From NCBI GenBank assembly GCA_964485215.1, contig CAZAIM010000020.1:1-24799 (forward strand): a stretch of 24,799 bases of DNA, given 5' to 3'. This DNA is from HGM04593 sp964485215 (GTDB lineage: Bacteria; Bacteroidota; Bacteroidia; Bacteroidales; Bacteroidaceae). Within the stretch, counting starts at the first letter, position 1; each line of letters begins with the position of its first letter. The notes under the pieces are model-generated. The model was not told the DNA's origin. It made no database searches and worked only from the letters and a program-made list of their open reading frames with translations. This document shows, in pieces, positions 1 through 8,182 of this stretch. A program made the position numbers and the translations under genes.

Positions 1-92
1 ATAAAAACAAAGATAATATTTTTTTATTTACCCACACCTTTTTGCTACTGAACCCTAAGGAACCCTCCTAAGTTTTTTAGAATAGTACAAAA

Positions 93-124
93 AAGAGCGG
101 GATTCACTAATGAATCCCGCTCTT
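93..124 (-). terminator. Rho-independent terminator of rpsO
   Basis: A perfect 14-bp inverted repeat (93-106 paired with 111-124) encloses the 4-nt loop at 107-110. Read on the minus strand it is followed by a run of six T (complement of A89-A94). It lies 18 nt beyond the rpsO stop codon, which is the expected place for the end of that transcript. Bases 1-90 hold nothing else I can recognise beyond a short direct repeat of GAACCCT. Confidence 0.9.
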
Positions 125-142
125 GAACATTTGTGACGCAGA

Positions 143-412
143 TTATCTACGCAAGCCGAGCTTAGCGACAATTGCACGGTAACGGTTGATGTCACGATCC
201 TTAAGATAGTTAAGGAGTGAACGACGCTTACCTACCAACATTGTCAAAGCTCTCTGTGTGCTATAATCTTTACGGTTAGCCTTAAGGTGCTCCGTCAAAT
301 GGGCAATACGGTATGAGAACAATGCAATCTGGCTCTCTGCTGAACCAGTATCAGTGCTAGACGTTCCGTATGTGCCAAAGATTTCTTTCTTTTTCTCAGA
401 ATCCAAATACAT
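143..412 (-). CDS. rpsO: 30S ribosomal protein S15
   Basis: This is the small-subunit protein that binds 16S rRNA at the central-domain three-way junction and starts platform assembly. The product is 89 residues, the standard S15 length, starting MYLDSEKKKEIF. It carries the conserved blocks TGSAESQIALFSYRI (about 22-36), HLKANRKDYSTQRAL and LVGKRRSLLNYL (59-70), and ends in the usual KLGLRR. The ATG at 412-410 is the only sensible start. The gene stands alone, with a promoter about 90 nt upstream and a strong terminator downstream. The leader contains a short GCGCC-AA-GGCGC hairpin; S15 autoregulates through its leader in several bacteria, but I cannot show that here. Identification is certain. 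Confidence 0.98.
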   Translation of the reverse strand: MYLDSEKKKEIFGTYGTSSTDTGSAESQIALFSYRIAHLTEHLKANRKDYSTQRALTMLVGKRRSLLNYLKDRDINRYRAIVAKLGLRR

Positions 413-498
413 AGATTTAATGTTTTAGGTTAATAAAAAAAATATCTTTTGGCCGACAAATGAATGCGCCAAGGCGCACTATATTGCCAACGCGGGTG

Positions 499-530
499 CA
501 AAGATACAACCTTTTTTCTGATTGGCAACC
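499..530 (-). promoter_or_regulatory. rpsO promoter, Bacteroidetes type
   Basis: On the minus strand a -7 box TATCTTTG (complement of 499-506) lies 19 nt downstream of a -33 TTG (complement of 526-528). This matches the Bacteroides consensus TTG-N19-TAnnTTTG. It predicts a leader of about 80 nt for rpsO. The remainder of the 349-bp gap at 413-761 holds the typA promoter region and no gene that I can support. Confidence 0.75.
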
Positions 531-717
531 ACATTGACCTGTTTTTTTGCGGCACAGGACAAGAAACCGTTTTAGAAGCCGTGAATTTCTAAAAAATCTT
601 TCCGCTCTTTCATAGAGCCGCGCGCAAGAAGAAAATTCCGACAGGCAAGCAAAAGCCACGATTATATATTTTAGACTATTTATGAGCAAACATACTGCTA
701 ATTTTGTGTTTTTGTTG

Positions 718-725
718 TAACTTTG
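718..725 (+). promoter_or_regulatory. Candidate -7 element of typA
   Basis: TAACTTTG fits TAnnTTTG exactly and lies 36 nt upstream of the typA ATG. I find no TTG at the expected 19-21 nt spacing upstream, so this is only half a promoter by sequence. Confidence 0.5.
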
Positions 726-761
726 TAAATTGAAAAATACGAAACAAAGTTTAGAAGCTAT

Positions 762-2558
762 ATGCAGAACATACGCAATATTGCAATCATCGCACACGTT
801 GACCATGGCAAGACAACTCTGGTGGACAAGATGATGCTTGCAGGAAACCTTTTGAAGGAGCAGGACAACGACAAGCTTACACTCGACAACAACGAACTTG
901 AGCGCGAAAGAGGAATTACAATCCTGTCGAAGAACGTATCGATAAGATACAAGGAGACCAAGATAAACATTATTGACACTCCGGGACACAGTGACTTCGG
1001 CGGTGAGGTTGAACGTGTGCTCAACATGGCCGACGGCTGTATTCTTCTTGTAGATGCCTTTGAAGGCCCTATGCCGCAGACACGGTTCGTTCTGCAGAAG
1101 GCATTGCAGATTGGTCTGAAGCCCATCGTTGTTGTGAACAAGGTTGACAAGCCCAACTGCCGCCCCGAAGAGGTCTATGAAATGGTATTCGACCTTATGT
1201 TCTCGCTCGATGCCACTGAAGAACAACTCGATTTTCCGGTACTCTACGGCTCGGCAAAGAACAACTGGATGAGCACAGACTGGCGCAAGGAGACAACGGA
1301 CCTCACAGCCTTGCTCGATGCCATTATAGAGCACATCCCTGCTCCCGAACAGCTTGAAGGCACACCACAGATGCTGATAACCTCACTCGACTACTCGCCC
1401 TACACCGGACGCATAGCAATTGGCCGAGTACACCGCGGAACACTCAAGGAGGGTGCGAACATCACCCTTGTGAACCGCAACGGCGAGGAGAGCAAAATGA
1501 GAATAAAGGAGCTGCACACATTCGAAGGTTTAGGGCGCAAGAAGGCCGAAAGTGTAAGTTCGGGCGACATATGCGCCATTGTTGGCTTAGAGAAATTCGA
1601 GATAGGCGACACCATATGCGATTTCGAGAACCCGGAGGCTTTACCTCCGATTGCCATTGACGAGCCTACGATGAGTATGCTTTTCACCATCAACGACTCA
1701 CCGTTCTTCGGTAAGGAGGGCAAGTTTGTGACATCGCGCCACATACAGGAAAGGCTCGACAAGGAACTCGACAAGAACCTTGCACTGCGTGTAAAGAAAG
1801 ACCCCGAGGAGGATGCATGGACTGTTTTCGGACGCGGAGTACTGCACCTTTCGGTGCTTATTGAAACAATGCGCCGCGAAGGATACGAACTGCAGGTAGG
1901 CCAGCCTCAGGTCATATACAAGGAGATTGACGGTGTGCGCCACGAGCCTATCGAAGAACTCACCATAAATGTCCCAACAGACTTCTCGAGCAAGATTATA
2001 GACATGGTCACACGCCGTAAGGGCGAGATGCTCTCAATGGAAGCGCAGGCCGACCGTGTGAACATTGAGTTCAACATTCCTTCACGCGGAATCATCGGTT
2101 TGAGAACAAACGTGCTCACCGCATCAACCGGTGAAGCCATAATGGCGCACCGGTTCAAGGAGTACCAGCCATACAAGGGCGACATTGAACGCCGCACCAA
2201 CGGCTCAATGGTTGCAATGGAAAGCGGAACCGCATTTGCCTATGCCATTGACAAGCTGCAGGAGCGCGGCAGGTTCTTCATCAACCCGCAGGAAGAGGTA
2301 TATGCCGGCCAGGTTGTGGGCGAGCACATTCACGAGAACGACCTTGTCATCAATGTCACCAAGAGCAAGAAACTCACAAATATGCGTGCGAGCGGCAGCG
2401 ATGACAAGGCACGCATTGTTCCGCCGATTGTCTTCTCACTCGAAGAGGCATTGGAATATATCAAGGAGGACGAATACCTTGAAGTAACACCCAAATCTAT
2501 GCGTATGCGTAAAATCATCCTCGATGAGCTTGAGCGCAAACGTGCAAACAAACAGTAA
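762..2558 (+). CDS. typA: Translational GTPase TypA/BipA
   Basis: TypA (BipA) is a ribosome-associated GTPase of the EF-G family that assists 50S assembly and stress adaptation. The product is 598 residues, close to the family norm of about 600. The GTPase motifs are in order: P-loop HVDHGKTT (12-19), switch I ERERGITI (47-54), DTPGH (72-76) and NKVD (126-129). The remainder covers the beta-barrel domain, the EF-G-like domains and the TypA-specific C-terminus, including GMxS-type sequence and the region AMESGTAFAYAIDKLQERGRFF-like block that is cut short here. The ATG at 762 gives the canonical MQNIRNIAIIAHVDHGKT start. The lipoprotein gene follows after 5 nt, so the two are probably co-transcribed. 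Confidence 0.97.
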   Translation: MQNIRNIAIIAHVDHGKTTLVDKMMLAGNLLKEQDNDKLTLDNNELERERGITILSKNVSIRYKETKINIIDTPGHSDFGGEVERVLNMADGCILLVDAFEGPMPQTRFVLQKALQIGLKPIVVVNKVDKPNCRPEEVYEMVFDLMFSLDATEEQLDFPVLYGSAKNNWMSTDWRKETTDLTALLDAIIEHIPAPEQLEGTPQMLITSLDYSPYTGRIAIGRVHRGTLKEGANITLVNRNGEESKMRIKELHTFEGLGRKKAESVSSGDICAIVGLEKFEIGDTICDFENPEALPPIAIDEPTMSMLFTINDSPFFGKEGKFVTSRHIQERLDKELDKNLALRVKKDPEEDAWTVFGRGVLHLSVLIETMRREGYELQVGQPQVIYKEIDGVRHEPIEELTINVPTDFSSKIIDMVTRRKGEMLSMEAQADRVNIEFNIPSRGIIGLRTNVLTASTGEAIMAHRFKEYQPYKGDIERRTNGSMVAMESGTAFAYAIDKLQERGRFFINPQEEVYAGQVVGEHIHENDLVINVTKSKKLTNMRASGSDDKARIVPPIVFSLEEALEYIKEDEYLEVTPKSMRMRKIILDELERKRANKQ

Positions 2559-2563
2559 CAGCA

Positions 2564-3673
2564 ATGCGCAAGGTTCTCACGTTCACCCTTATTGCATTCC
2601 TTGCAATCTCCTGTGCCAAGAAGCAGGTTGGTCCAAAGTATACCCTTGAGGGCAAGACCGGTTGCAGCAAGGGCACGGCATATCTGTATGGCCTTGACAG
2701 CCGATACGAGAAGAAGGACTCCATTGCCATTAACGGCAACGGAGAATTCCTGCACACAATAGATACCGACACCATTATGCCCCTCTCGTTGCTGATGCCC
2801 GACGGGAAATGCATCACGTTATATGCAGAGCCAAATACAAAGGCCACCGTTGTTGCCGACACAGCACAGGCAAACGGCTGGAGGGTTATGGGAGGAGGAA
2901 GCATTCAGGCACTCCACGACAGCATCTCGAGAATAATCGACGGATGCCGCGAACAGAAGGAACAGATAGCCGTCATTGACAGTTTCATAAAATACAACCC
3001 CACCAACGAGCTATGTATTACACTGCTAAGAAGATACATGATTGAAATCCCTGAGCCCAACAATGCAAATATCAGAAGCCGCATCTCACAACTGAGCGGA
3101 GTGCTACAGGATCACGAATACATAACGGCAATAAAGAAACAGGTAGACCAGAAGCACAGCAATGTGCTCCACAAGTCACTTCCCTCGTTTACCTACACAA
3201 CGGCAGAAGGCAAGGAGATAACAGCCAGCGACTGCCTGAAAAGATACACCTTGATAACATTCTGGGCATCGTGGAACGAGAACAGCCGTAAAGAGGTAGG
3301 CAAATTACGGAAACTGCACAACAGCATCGACAGCACATATTTCACAATAGTAAACATCTCTCTCGACAACGACACCGCTGAATGGAGAAGAACCATCACC
3401 GCCGACAGTATTGCCGGGCTCAATGTCTGCGACACCAAAGGATTCAATGCCGAGATTCTGAACGGCTTCAATGTCGCATCACTGCCATTCTCAATACTTG
3501 TGTCACCATACCAACGAATAAACAAGTACAACGTATCAATAGCCAGCGACAGTGCCTACATCGACTCCCTGGTTGTAAAGTACCGCACCGAAGAGAAAGA
3601 GAGAGAGAGAAAGAAAAAGAAGGAAAAGGAAAAGGAGAAGAAAAACAAAAAGAAGATAGAGAACAGAAGCTAA
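2564..3673 (+). CDS. DUF4369/thioredoxin-fold lipoprotein lacking the CxxC active site
   Basis: Probable periplasm-facing lipoprotein of the Bacteroidetes TlpA/AhpC-like group, 369 residues. A lipoprotein signal spans residues 1-16, with lipobox AISC and Cys17 as the lipidation site. Residues about 25-115 resemble DUF4369. A thioredoxin-like domain runs from about 205 to 340. Where a redox CxxC should follow FWASW the sequence is WASWNENSRKE (234-244), so both cysteines are missing, although the cis-proline region SLPFS (306-310) is kept. The last 27 residues (343-369) are an extreme Lys/Glu/Arg tail encoded by a purine tract. It probably does not act as a disulfide reductase; a binding or scaffold role is my inference. 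It starts 5 nt after typA. Confidence 0.8.
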   Translation: MRKVLTFTLIAFLAISCAKKQVGPKYTLEGKTGCSKGTAYLYGLDSRYEKKDSIAINGNGEFLHTIDTDTIMPLSLLMPDGKCITLYAEPNTKATVVADTAQANGWRVMGGGSIQALHDSISRIIDGCREQKEQIAVIDSFIKYNPTNELCITLLRRYMIEIPEPNNANIRSRISQLSGVLQDHEYITAIKKQVDQKHSNVLHKSLPSFTYTTAEGKEITASDCLKRYTLITFWASWNENSRKEVGKLRKLHNSIDSTYFTIVNISLDNDTAEWRRTITADSIAGLNVCDTKGFNAEILNGFNVASLPFSILVSPYQRINKYNVSIASDSAYIDSLVVKYRTEEKERERKKKKEKEKEKKNKKKIENRS

Positions 3674-3770
3674 GAAACTGTTCCTATCCAATAGCCGGAC
3701 TTTCTAAAAAGCGAAGGCTTAAGGTTTTCATTTTTTCAGAGCATATAGAACAAACAGATTACTCAAAGCT

Positions 3771-5309
3771 ATGTTGGTCAAGGTTCTTGCGGCAGCAATT
3801 CAGGGCATAAATGCAACACTTGTTACAATTGAGGTAAATGCACTACGAGGAATAAAATTCTTCCTTGTAGGCCTGCCCGACAATGCCGTAAAAGAGAGCC
3901 AACAACGCATCAACTCAGCCCTGCAATATAACGGGCTGCGCTTCCCAAGCAAACAGATTATTGTAAACATGGCTCCGGCCGACATAAAGAAAGAGGGCTC
4001 GGCCTACGACTTGCCAATTGCAGTGGGAATACTTGCAGCCGACGAAGCCGTTGCAACCGAAAAGCTATGCAAGTACCTCATTATGGGCGAGCTGGGGCTT
4101 GACGGAAAGATTCTGCCCATAAAAGGAGCCTTGCCCATAACGCTCAAGGCAAAGGAGTTAGGGTACGAAGGTATCATACTGCCACAAGGCAATGCTGCAG
4201 AAGCAGCAGTTGTTGACGGAATAGCAGTGTACGGAGCAGAAGACCTTGTGCAGGTAATAGAGTTCCTAAACGGGAAAGAGGAAATGCACATTGCTGATGC
4301 CGACATCGAAAGGGACTTCTATTCCAAGCAGAGCAATTTTCCTTTTGACTTCAGCGAAGTACGTGGACAAGAGAGCGTGAAACGCGCATTTGAAGTAGCG
4401 GCAGCCGGTGGCCACAACCTTATTATGGTAGGCCCCCCCGGAAGCGGAAAATCAATGATGGCAAAGCGTTTGCCCTCCATACTCCCACCCCTTACCCTCG
4501 AAGAGAGCCTTGAAACCACAAAGATACACTCAGTATGCGGAATGATGCCCGGCGGAACCTCGCTAATTACCCAGCGTCCATTCCGCAGTCCACACCACAC
4601 CATTTCATCGGTGGCACTGTGCGGTGGAGGGGCAAACCCCAAGCCGGGAGAAATATCCCTGGCACACAACGGCGTCCTTTTCCTCGACGAACTGCCAGAG
4701 TTCAACCGCGACGTGCTCGAGGTCATGCGCCAGCCGCTCGAGGACCGCAAGATATGCGTTGCACGCGCCAACTACAAGGTTGAATATCCGGCCGGAGTTA
4801 TGTTCATAGCATCAATGAACCCCTGCCCCTGCGGCTACTACAACCACCCCACCAAGGCCTGCACATGCAGTCCCGGCCAGGTGCAACGTTACTTGAACAA
4901 GATTTCAGGGCCACTGCTCGACCGCATTGACTTGCAAATAGAAATTGTTCCCGTTCCGTTCGAAAAGATTTCCGATGCACGCCCCGGCGAGCCAAGCGCA
5001 ACAATACGCGAGCGAGTGATTGCTGCACGAAAGATACAAGAAAAGCGTTTCCACGAGGAGAAAGGCATATACTGCAACGCGCAGATGACACCAAAGCTCA
5101 TTGCAAAATATGCAGTGCTCGACGAGACAAGCCTCGCCATGCTCAAGACCGCAATGACAAAGTTCGACCTTTCGGCACGTGCCTACGACCGCATACTGAA
5201 GGTAGCCCGCACCATTGCCGACCTCGATAGCAGCGAAAACATACAGTTCCAGCACATAGCCGAGGCCATTGGCTACCGCAACCTCGACAGGGGAAATTGG
5301 GGAAGTTAA
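3771..5309 (+). CDS. comM: YifB/ComM-family Mg-chelatase-like AAA+ ATPase
   Basis: ComM-type AAA+ protein, 512 residues. In naturally competent bacteria ComM is a hexameric helicase that promotes branch migration during integration of transformed DNA; many non-competent species keep the gene. The N-terminal ATP-dependent-protease-like domain begins MLVKVLAAAIQGINA and contains FLVGLPDNAVKES (31-43). The AAA+ core has Walker A GPPGSGKS (221-228) and Walker B VLFLDE (302-307). A Cys-rich insert, NPCPCGYYNHPTKACTCSPG, follows. The C-terminal lid carries the usual SARAYDRILKVARTIADL sequence. The ATG at 3771 gives the family-typical N-terminus. The gap at 3674-3770 shows no clear promoter. It leads the run into the LOG gene 11 nt downstream. 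Confidence 0.93.
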   Translation: MLVKVLAAAIQGINATLVTIEVNALRGIKFFLVGLPDNAVKESQQRINSALQYNGLRFPSKQIIVNMAPADIKKEGSAYDLPIAVGILAADEAVATEKLCKYLIMGELGLDGKILPIKGALPITLKAKELGYEGIILPQGNAAEAAVVDGIAVYGAEDLVQVIEFLNGKEEMHIADADIERDFYSKQSNFPFDFSEVRGQESVKRAFEVAAAGGHNLIMVGPPGSGKSMMAKRLPSILPPLTLEESLETTKIHSVCGMMPGGTSLITQRPFRSPHHTISSVALCGGGANPKPGEISLAHNGVLFLDELPEFNRDVLEVMRQPLEDRKICVARANYKVEYPAGVMFIASMNPCPCGYYNHPTKACTCSPGQVQRYLNKISGPLLDRIDLQIEIVPVPFEKISDARPGEPSATIRERVIAARKIQEKRFHEEKGIYCNAQMTPKLIAKYAVLDETSLAMLKTAMTKFDLSARAYDRILKVARTIADLDSSENIQFQHIAEAIGYRNLDRGNWGS

Positions 5310-5320
5310 AAATACACATC

Positions 5321-5905
5321 ATGGAAATAAACAATATCTGCGTTTACTGCGCATCGAGCAACAAGGCTGCCGAGGTTTACGGCAACACAGCATACGAACT
5401 TGGCGCACTCCTTGCCAAGGAGGGCATAACCGTTATAACCGGCGCGGGCAGCATTGGACTTATGCGCAAGGTCGAAGACGGCGCGCTCGACAACGGCGGC
5501 AAGGCCATTGGTGTGATACCGCAATTTATGGTGGAGCAGGGATGGCACCACACCGGGCTTACCGAACTGCATATAACAGGTTCGATGCACGAACGCAAAC
5601 AGAAGATGGCAAACCTTAGCGACGCTGTGATTGCCCTGCCCGGCGGATGCGGAACCCTTGAGGAGTTGAGCGAGATAATAACCTGGAAACAGTTGGGACT
5701 ATACCTGAACCCCATTGTCATTCTCAACATAAACGGATATTACGACAATTTCATCGCTCAGCTTGAAAAGGCTATACAGGAGCACTTTATGGGTGAGATT
5801 CATAGCCGCATCTGGAGTGTTGCCACAACGCCAGCCGAGGCTATTGAGATAACCAGGAATACTCCGAAGTGGGATCCTTCGGTCAGAAAATACGCTGCCC
5901 TATGA
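5321..5905 (+). CDS. LOG-family protein (TIGR00730), cytokinin-riboside-monophosphate hydrolase-like
   Basis: A 194-residue Rossmann-fold protein of the LOG family, members of which hydrolyse the N-glycosidic bond of nucleoside 5'-monophosphates. Signature motifs are GAGSIGLM (41-48), the SMHERKQKM substrate loop (about 88-96) and PGGCGTLEE (107-115). I chose the ATG at 5321, giving MEINNICVYCASS, because it fits the family; an in-frame TTG at 5297 would add eight residues that overlap comM. The stop codon overlaps the next gene's start in an ATGA, so translation is probably coupled. The natural substrate in this lineage is not known; many bacterial LOG proteins act on AMP or related nucleotides. 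Confidence 0.9.
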   Translation: MEINNICVYCASSNKAAEVYGNTAYELGALLAKEGITVITGAGSIGLMRKVEDGALDNGGKAIGVIPQFMVEQGWHHTGLTELHITGSMHERKQKMANLSDAVIALPGGCGTLEELSEIITWKQLGLYLNPIVILNINGYYDNFIAQLEKAIQEHFMGEIHSRIWSVATTPAEAIEITRNTPKWDPSVRKYAAL

Positions 5906-6597
5906 CTGACACGGCTGCACCATACAACATTCTCAATGACAATATCTTGATGCTGCTGTTCATACTGAACATAGTAGGCATTTCATACGTGTTCCTTATG
6001 AATGGCTCAAGCATCATCGAGCGCGTCAAGTGCATATTCTACTACGAAAGCAAATCGGCACCCTTCAACGACAGGACACACATAACCCGTATATGCAATG
6101 TACTGCTGTATGCCCAGACCATTCTTTATGGTGCGATGATAGCCTCGGAGTACATCCAACAGCACAACGGAAACGGTGGCGAAAGGCACACGACAGCGCA
6201 TATAGCCATTCTTGCCGCATTCCTTCTGCTTGTCATACTGGCAAAAAGAATTGCATACGATATTGTAATAAATATACTCTTCTCCAAAAAGGAGGCCGAT
6301 GAATGGAGAGACCTATACCTATTTACTGTAAAACTGGCAGGATTTGCCATGTCGCCGGCCATAATTGCAATTTTATTCATACCAGAGATACCTTTCATTT
6401 ATGTCGGATTTTACATAATTTTGATTTTCCTGTTATATATCTACACGATAACCAGTAGTTTAATAAGAATCATTTTCCACAAAAAACGCAATTATTTGGA
6501 TATTTTTTTATACCTTTGCGCACTCGAATTTTTACCCACCGCAATGGTGTGGAAATCGGTGCTACAATTGAATGAATTTATAACTACAAAAATTTAG
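5902..6597 (+). CDS. DUF4271 integral membrane protein
   Basis: A 231-residue, very hydrophobic protein matching the Bacteroidetes DUF4271 pattern. I see about six membrane segments, roughly at residues 12-34, 62-82, 97-117, 137-157, 162-185 and 203-222, with short charged loops such as the KKEADEWRD loop. The ATG at 5902-5904 overlaps the preceding TGA as ATGA; a longer reading beginning at 5869 would run back inside the LOG gene and is not needed. hemD follows after only 4 nt. The family is commonly found next to hemD in this phylum (from memory), which hints at a role connected with tetrapyrrole or heme supply at the membrane, but no biochemical function is known. Confidence 0.82.
   Translation: MTDTAAPYNILNDNILMLLFILNIVGISYVFLMNGSSIIERVKCIFYYESKSAPFNDRTHITRICNVLLYAQTILYGAMIASEYIQQHNGNGGERHTTAHIAILAAFLLLVILAKRIAYDIVINILFSKKEADEWRDLYLFTVKLAGFAMSPAIIAILFIPEIPFIYVGFYIILIFLLYIYTITSSLIRIIFHKKRNYLDIFLYLCALEFLPTAMVWKSVLQLNEFITTKI
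6511..6518 (+). promoter_or_regulatory. Possible internal -7 element ahead of hemD
   Basis: TACCTTTG matches TAnnTTTG inside the DUF4271 coding region, 84 nt before the end of the hemD start region. No TTG lies at the proper spacing upstream, so an internal hemD promoter is only a possibility. Confidence 0.25.
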
Positions 6598-6601
6598 GAC
6601 A

Positions 6602-7345
6602 TTGAAGGTAAGTAAGATTCTGGTTTCACAGCCAAAACCAGCTACAGGCAAGTCTCCATATTTTGACATTGAGGAGAAGCATAACGTGCAGATTGATTTT
6701 TGTTCTTTCATTAAAGTTGAAGGAGTAACAGCAAAGGAGTTCAGACAGCAGAAGGTTTCAATCTTAGACCACACAGCAATTGTATTCCTTTCACGCCACG
6801 CCATTGACCACTTTTTCACACTATGCAAGGAACTTAGAGTAAACATCCCCGACGATATGAAGTATTTCTGCCTGTCGGAGACCATTTCACTCTACATACA
6901 GAAGTATGTACAGTACCGCAAGCGCAAGGTATTCTTCGGCAACGGCCACATAAAGGATCTTGAGCCATTGTTTGCAAAACACAAGACAGAAAAGTACTTT
7001 GTACCGACATCAAACGTGCATAATGCCGAAATTAACGGAATTTTCGACAAATACGGCATTGTACATTCACAGGCAGAAATGTACCGCACGGTGAGCACCG
7101 AGATTGCACCAGAGTTCATAAAATCGTATGATATGCTCATCTTCTTCAGCCCGCATGGTATTGAGTCGCTAAAGAAGAACGTGCCCGACTACAACCAGGG
7201 CGAACAGCTCGTCGCCTGTTTCGGTAATGTAACCGCAAAATGTATAAAGGACAACGGGCTGAGGCTCGACCTTGAGGCACCATCGGCAACTGCCACGAAC
7301 ATGCCGGCAGCCCTGGATGCCTACCTTGCGGCAAACAACAAGTAA
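6602..7345 (+). CDS. hemD: Uroporphyrinogen-III synthase
   Basis: HemD closes and inverts ring D of hydroxymethylbilane to give uroporphyrinogen III, the shared precursor of heme and cobalamin. The product is 247 residues, normal for the family, and resembles the Bacteroides form: VSQPKPATGKSPYFDIEE near the start, DHTAIVFLSRHAIDHFF (about 57-73), a central KTEKYFVPTSNVHNAEI block, and the C-terminal signature DMLIFFSPHGIESLKKN and CFGNVTAKCIKDNGLRLDLEAPSA. The start is a TTG at 6602; no in-frame ATG lies near enough to give a full N-terminus. It follows DUF4271 by 4 nt and is probably translated by coupling. The NrdJ enzyme in this window uses cobalamin, but whether this strain makes it is not visible here. 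Confidence 0.92.
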   Translation: MKVSKILVSQPKPATGKSPYFDIEEKHNVQIDFCSFIKVEGVTAKEFRQQKVSILDHTAIVFLSRHAIDHFFTLCKELRVNIPDDMKYFCLSETISLYIQKYVQYRKRKVFFGNGHIKDLEPLFAKHKTEKYFVPTSNVHNAEINGIFDKYGIVHSQAEMYRTVSTEIAPEFIKSYDMLIFFSPHGIESLKKNVPDYNQGEQLVACFGNVTAKCIKDNGLRLDLEAPSATATNMPAALDAYLAANNK

Positions 7346-7351
7346 TATACG

Positions 7352-7391
7352 AAGGAGCTGTGTCAGAATATAATCTTGGACACAGCTCCTT
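7352..7391 (+). terminator. Terminator hairpin after hemD
   Basis: A perfect 13-bp stem (7352-7364 with 7379-7391) encloses a 14-nt loop just after the hemD stop. Only a weak T tract follows, so termination may be partial. Confidence 0.65.
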
Positions 7392-7399
7392 TAGGTTTG
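7392..7399 (+). promoter_or_regulatory. Candidate -7 element ahead of rnpA
   Basis: TAGGTTTG matches TAnnTTTG directly after the hemD hairpin. No -33 TTG stands at 19-21 nt. If used, the rnpA leader would be about 135 nt and would include the short open frame at 7504-7536 (MSRRPAVGSE), which has no recognised function. Confidence 0.25.
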
Positions 7400-7540
7400 C
7401 AAGAATTGACAAGATACAAGGCGTCGGAATTCAAGGCGAAAGGAGTGTACATCGATGCTCGACTGAGCCTAAACATTTACAACAACGAAGCAATTTATTA
7501 ATTATGTCACGCCGTCCTGCTGTTGGAAGCGAATAAGACG

Positions 7541-7948
7541 ATGATATTCCAAGAGATGAAACTGAACACATTCCCACTCAAAGAACACCTCAAGAGCAAA
7601 CGCACGATTGAGAAGGTCTACGCCGAAGGCTCATCGGTGACAGCATATCCACTGCGCGCCGTCTTCATAGAGCAAAAGAGTGAGGAGCAGGAACCCGATG
7701 CCGCAATCCTCATAAGCGTTGCCAAGAAACGGTTTCGACACGCAGTCGACCGCAACCTTGTAAAAAGACGCATACGCGAAGCATACCGCACAAGCAAGCA
7801 TCCCTTTATAGATGCCTTGAAAAGCAGAAACATAAAGATGGCTGTTGCCATATTATACATTGACACGCATCACAACAGCACTGCATTCATAAAGCGCAAG
7901 ATGGAGAAGCTGCTCGATGCAATCGTCACAAAGAGTATGGCACAATGA
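7541..7948 (+). CDS. rnpA: Ribonuclease P protein component
   Basis: Protein subunit of RNase P, which with the M1 RNA matures the 5' ends of tRNAs. The product is 135 residues from the ATG at 7541. The hallmark basic RNR-type motif is clear: KKRFRHAVDRNLVKRRIREAYR-like sequence around residues 62-83, split here as AKKRFRHAVDRN and LVKRRIREAYR. The N-terminal aromatic/basic start NTFPLKEHLKSKRTIEKVY also fits. An ATG at 7556 (130 residues, MKLNTFPL) is an equally good start, and a TTG at 7523 is less likely. It overlaps yidD by ATGA. The rnpA-yidD order is widely conserved; here it is detached from rpmH. Confidence 0.93.
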   Translation: MIFQEMKLNTFPLKEHLKSKRTIEKVYAEGSSVTAYPLRAVFIEQKSEEQEPDAAILISVAKKRFRHAVDRNLVKRRIREAYRTSKHPFIDALKSRNIKMAVAILYIDTHHNSTAFIKRKMEKLLDAIVTKSMAQ

Positions 7949-8166
7949 TAAAACTGCTGACAAAGATACTCATACTGCCAATAAGGTTCTACCAGAAGGT
8001 CATTTCTCCAATGACACCACCATCGTGCCGTTTCACACCGACATGCTCACAATATGCCATAGAGGCCCTACGCAAGCACGGACCGCTAAAAGGGCTATAC
8101 CTTGCCGTTAGACGGATTCTCCGCTGCCACCCTTGGGGAGGCTCGGGTTACGACCCTGTACCATAA
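7945..8166 (+). CDS. yidD: Membrane protein insertion efficiency factor YidD
   Basis: A 73-residue YidD protein, thought to help YidC-dependent insertion of inner-membrane proteins. The conserved YQKVISP, CRFTPTCSQYAIEAL (about 28-42) and the C-terminal RCHPWGGSGYDPVP are all present. The N-terminal MIKLLTKILILPIRFYQ is amphipathic. The ATG at 7945 overlaps the rnpA stop as ATGA, a classic rnpA-yidD coupling. The family is normally 70-85 residues, so the gene is complete. Confidence 0.95.
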   Translation: MIKLLTKILILPIRFYQKVISPMTPPSCRFTPTCSQYAIEALRKHGPLKGLYLAVRRILRCHPWGGSGYDPVP

Positions 8167-8182
8167 AAAGCAAGTACACGCT

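Noticed and set aside
417..1334. A 305-codon open frame on the minus strand antisense to typA.
   Set aside because: It is a mirror of typA with no family resemblance; the typA frame has all GTPase motifs.
3591..3665. Purine tract as a tandem repeat or mobile remnant.
   Set aside because: It is inside the lipoprotein frame and codes for a Lys/Glu tail; no regular unit is repeated.
4432..4440. C7 run in comM as another slippage site.
   Set aside because: It lies inside the Walker A glycine/proline codons, where a shift would only destroy the ATPase; no functional short product is suggested.
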